A DNA stretch of 64,000 nucleotides from Clusia tigrina (taxonomy: Eukaryota; Arthropoda; Insecta; Diptera; Clusiidae). Below, in pieces: positions 60,548 to 64,000 of the stretch (position 1 is the first letter of the stretch; the number at the start of each line of letters is the position of its first letter). The notes under the pieces were generated by a model, which had not been told where the DNA came from, made no database searches, and saw nothing but the letters and a program-made list of their open reading frames with translations. The translations under genes were made by a program, and so were the position numbers. The stretch covers positions 316,768,289 through 316,832,288 of the forward strand of contig OV050030.1 in assembly GCA_920105625.2 (NCBI GenBank), in the 5' to 3' direction.

Positions 60548-63305
60548 AGACATGTGTTAGCAGTGTTTTACAAGTGTAAACACAAAAATAACAACGTAAA
60601 CATGTACGTGTGTGTATCAAATAACACACACAGCTCCGATTTTCAAAGTCAAGGCCAGAAGTGTGCCAATTAAACTCGAGCAAGTAAAGTTGACGTAATA
60701 AAAATGTGCTTATTATGCACTATGGCCGAACGAAGCACAGTAGGGAAAAATATTTTTTTAAATTTTAAATGATAAATATTGCACGTAATTAAAAGATAAA
60801 ATAAGATAGTAAGACAGTCGTGGGTAAGTAATATAAAACTTCGAATATGTACATACATACATACGGCAGTGTATGCACTGAAATTCGATGCATGAGCATT
60901 AACGCCAGGCAACGGAACTGCTGGTGAAGTAAGTATATATACGAGTATGTATATATGTGTATAAGATAAAGAATGAATGTACGAATGTATATTTAAAGAA
61001 GTAAGTATTCTAATTAGGAGGAATGGGTATGTGCGTATGTATATTTTTGCAGATACTCGTACATAGGTTTTTACTGTTTATTGATTAGGAAATTAGCGTA
61101 TGGAAATTTGAAAAAATGTATAGTTAATTGGGGAAAATAACGTTAGTAATTAATTCTAGGTAATTTAAAGCGCCTTGAATGTATGTATGTAGCCATGTAC
61201 GATCTAGGAGGAGACGATCGTTAATGGATATATACATATCAGGCTAGAAGTAAATTTAAATAAAAAGTAATTGTATGCAATGAAAGATATAGTCATGCAA
61301 TGGACAAAGTTTTGACACAAATGGGATTATTTTGTATAATCTGGTTTTTGTCGGAGGGCCAATGAATTGGTTCAAAGTTGAAATGAGTGATAACTCACGT
61401 GTTGAAAAAGAGCACGAAAAATTAATCAGAGCAAAACTGATGCCCTATATGGCTATGAAAACACATAGTCCAGTCCTCTTTTCCTCTAGGATACGGTAGC
61501 GAATCCGATAATGTAAGGGGAAAAGACGAGTGGACGCAAATTGAATGATATAGCATTCAATTATAGAAAGCATATTGTAGAAATATTGTTTTTTGTTTAA
61601 ATATATTCAGGAATAGCTTATGTTTAAGAAAAGTTATAAATTAAAAAATTATAATCTGTGCAAAGTTCACATTAGAAACAAAAGTAGTTTAGAAAATAAT
61701 TAGAGTTACAAAAATTAATTATTTAAAATATAAATTTGTAATAAAAAAAACAAAAATCATACTAAATTGGAAAATTATACCCAAGAGTATATATAGTACA
61801 TATAGTGTATTTATTTAAATGTTATATAATTTTTAAATTCATTTATTAAGTTGACTTTGAAATGTTCGACAAAAATTAAACATAGAAGAAATATCAAACT
61901 AAAATGTATACTAGAAAATTAAGAAAATTATTATAGGTGTTCTCTATATAGCTCTGATGATGTGAAGCGAAGCAGGAAGTTCCGGGAACAGCGGATATCG
62001 GAAGGCGGTGCGGACTAAGGGACCAACATAGTATTTGGAAAGATGCGTTTTTGAAAAACAAAGATTTTTGGCAGTTAACTAAGGTTTGTGACCCCAAAGA
62101 TGCCAACATATTAGATTGGGGATGAATGGCGACGGATCTAATTTTAATTTTGCGAAACGGCATATGGCCGCAGCATTTGAATGCGTTGTGGATGAGTTAT
62201 TGACAAGCAACGAAAAAAAAAACAAGTTTCCTTGCGGAGTCATGTTTTGAATTGGACAATTTTATAGTACAATATCCACCCAGTGGATCACAATCTCAAC
62301 AGAATCGATTTTGGATAAGTTGAAGATGGGTAAAAGCTTAAGGAGGGTGACTGAAACCACCACCAAATATAATAAGCAGACGAAATTTGGCTCACGGAAG
62401 TTAATTGCTTCATTGAATTATATGTCCAATCTAGGGTAGGAACATATGAAATGTGATTTACATATGATTTAATACAAGAGGACACAGAGACTGGTTACCG
62501 ATCAGAGTACACAAATTACGTCATTAAATGTGTGTCTCAGAGAAATACCGATTGTCTCCACATCAAAGCCAAACGATGTCAAATACCATTATGAGGAAGC
62601 TCAAGAGAAACACTTCCACCATAAAACGCATTGCTGCAAAGGAAGAAGGTGTATTGTAATCTCTCATGTATTCCAAATGTTTTTTACAAGTTGAATACTA
62701 TAAGCAGAGGCAGTACCACTTACAGCCGTGGGGCACACTATATAAATGGATAGAAGAAGGCCACTAAAAGCAAAGTTTTAATGGCAAACCAGATCGCCAA
62801 CTTATAATATCTTTGTACGTACCGATCCAGAAAGAAGGGAGGGGTATGCAGAGTTCATCGAGGGACTTCACTCTCGCAGGACGGACGTTACCAGGACCAA
62901 CAATTGCAGAGGACCCTATTTATAAGAAGCGTAGCTAAATATGTAATTAGTTTGTAATTTTGTTTGTATATACGCCAGTGAGAAAAGTCGATGAAAGACC
63001 AAATATAAAAAGGGGAATATAACTAAAAAAAAAAAGATAGAAATAAAAGAACAAAATAAAACAAAAGAAAAAAAAGAAGAAAATAAAAAAGATAGAAATA
63101 AAAGAACAAAATTAAACAAAAGAGGAAAAAAGAAAACAACACAAAAGTAAAAAGAACAGAATACAACAATTGAACCCAAATAAGGCGAATTTGAAAATAT
63201 AAAAACTATACTATAGGATTAAGAAAATGCACGGATTGTTTAAAGTGCAGAAAAGAGAAAAATATTGTAAAGATTCATTAGAAGTTAGTTGCACTAACTT
63301 CTTTT
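60548..63305 (+). other. Long 3' region between pol and the polypurine tract, no recognisable gene
   Basis: This 2.76-kb stretch is in the position where env lies in errantiviruses, but stops crowd all frames and I see no signal peptide, furin-type site or membrane anchor in an open frame. From 60840 to 61200 it has CATA/TATG microsatellite tracts typical of flies. Between about 61930 and 62910 the base composition is less AT-rich and may be a decayed insert or gene, but no family could be named. From about 63024 to 63150 it is nearly all A and G, with a 55-bp duplication: GATAGAAATAAAAGAACAAA at 63036 and again at 63091. Confidence 0.6.
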
Positions 63306-63321
63306 AGAAAGAGGGGAGGGA
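63306..63321 (+). promoter_or_regulatory. Polypurine tract
   Basis: AGAAAGAGGGGAGGGA immediately precedes the TG of the 3' LTR. This is where second-strand DNA synthesis is primed in LTR retroelements. Confidence 0.88.
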
Positions 63322-63796
63322 TGTTGTGAGTTAGAATCAAGCTACTTACGCGTAGTTGACTCACAGCACCGGCTCCTATTAAACTCATTAAGAATGCACA
63401 TATTTTTAGGTTGCAAATATTGTAAATGAGTAGTATTTATGCACTAATTATGATGTAAACTTTTAGGGTGTCACAGTTCCGCAGTCAAGCTGACGAGGGG
63501 CATTTAGAATGCACCGACGACATCTTTACTTGCAGTAGGTCAGTGGGTTTGAGCAACTGACACCAAATAACAATTGCGTAACTGGAACACCAGAAAAGTC
63601 AAGACGTAGACTGAAATGTTTATTGGTAAATAGTATATAAGAACTAGTATTTTTAAGAATAAAGGTCTCTTGTGTTTTGAAACTAAGAAGTCACAGTGTT
63701 TAATTTCTACGTTAGGGTTCTTGATTTTTCAGCCACGCGCCCAAAAGGACTGTGACAGGACGTCCCCAGTCAAGCAAGGACACGAGATCCCCAACA
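63322..63796 (+). repeat. 3' LTR (475 bp)
   Basis: Matches the 5' LTR except for about eight substitutions and a 29-bp longer stretch at 63393-63423. TATA-like GTATATAA is at 63633-63640. AATAAA at 63658-63663 would end the element's transcript. Confidence 0.95.
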
Positions 63797-63800
63797 ATAC
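63797..63800 (+). repeat. Right target-site duplication (ATAC)
   Basis: Second copy of the 4-bp duplication. The array sequence continues from here with ATAGCGTCAG exactly as expected for an uninterrupted unit. Confidence 0.93.
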
Positions 63801-64000
63801 ATAGCGTCAGTTGATCCGCCGCTTTGGTTTTTGCCGTGTTGGCTTCGTTGTAAAGTGCTTGCATGTGCGGTACGCTTGACGTGAGGGAGTGTAGGTGGAA
63901 ATGCATTATTTTGGGTACACTACACCATGGCGTCGATATTCTGTGAGCAGGATGCCGTTTACAGAATGCAAGCTTGCCGTATGTTGAAAAATATACTGTT
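63801..64000 (+). repeat. Array unit U14, right part
   Basis: Continues the interrupted unit from ATAGCGTCAG. It has several changes absent from all other units: GGTTTTTGCC and GGCTTCGTTG near 63826-63850, GTAGGTGGAA near 63892, and loss of five bases (GTAGT) near 63908. The unit runs off the window. Confidence 0.92.
63947..64000 (+). pseudogene. BEL/Pao integrase relic, U14 (start only, cut by window end)
   Basis: The first codons of the integrase relic, as in U1 from 2101, are present before the window ends. Nothing private was seen in these 54 bases. Confidence 0.75.

Larger units (their letters stand above)
53422..63796 (+). mobile_element. Ty3/gypsy-type LTR retrotransposon, 10.4 kb, inserted in array unit U14
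   Basis: The order is LTR, primer-binding site, leader, gag frame, pol frame (protease, reverse transcriptase, RNase H, integrase), a long 3' region, polypurine tract, LTR. Integrase lies downstream of RNase H, which separates it from Ty1/copia. The YLDD reverse transcriptase box, the TDH RNase H box and the GPY/F tail point to Ty3/gypsy. It sits in the same orientation as the array and is flanked by ATAC duplications. The LTRs differ by about eight substitutions and a 29-bp length difference, so insertion is not very recent. Two stops in gag suggest it cannot move by itself, though pol is intact. I do not assign a named lineage. Confidence 0.95.

Noticed and set aside
61894..62163. env gene in the gypsy 3' region
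   Set aside because: No open frame of useful length and no envelope hallmark on either strand; only short chance frames.

Overview
The window is eukaryotic repetitive DNA, most likely from a dipteran insect. The evidence is the two retroelement types present (BEL/Pao and Ty3/gypsy), a primer-binding site matching insect tRNA-Ser, and fly-like CATA/TATG and tatatacgagtatg microsatellite tracts. No host gene, RNA gene, CRISPR array or bacterial feature was recognised. The species call is inference.

Region 1 (1-53421, resumed at 63797-64000) is a head-to-tail tandem array of a unit of about 3,960 bp. Thirteen complete units (U1-U13) and the start of a fourteenth (U14) are present, with spacings of 3,956-3,961 bp. 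Each unit is a dead internal piece of a BEL/Pao LTR retrotransposon: the end of reverse transcriptase (YMDD box), RNase H, a degenerate linker, integrase (HHCC and DDE residues visible), then an AT-rich stretch and the start of reverse transcriptase of the next unit. Gag and protease are not recognisable. The main frameshifts and stops are common to all units, so the founder was already dead when it was amplified. Units differ by about 1% or less by eye (roughly 17 differences between U1 and U2). Variants are shared in a patchwork between non-adjacent units, as expected from unequal exchange or gene conversion.

Region 2 (53422-63796) is a 10.4 kb Ty3/gypsy-type LTR retrotransposon inserted in the same orientation into U14, flanked by a 4-bp ATAC target-site duplication. 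It has LTRs of 446 and 475 bp, a tRNA-Ser primer-binding site, a leader with a candidate splice donor, a gag frame with two in-frame TAG codons, a GGGAAAC slippery heptamer at the gag/pol overlap, and an uninterrupted pol frame (protease, reverse transcriptase, RNase H, DD35E integrase, GPY/F). A 2.8 kb 3' region with no recognisable env precedes a polypurine tract. In the intact family, Gag would build the particle and Pol, made as a frameshift fusion, would copy and integrate the element. This copy has intact pol but probably cannot make Gag.

Region 3 (63801-64000) is the rest of the interrupted unit. It is visibly more diverged than other units, suggesting that the array edge is near. The most notable points are the macrosatellite made from a dead retrotransposon, its mosaic variant pattern, and a nested insertion whose LTR divergence (about 1.8%) exceeds the divergence between array units.
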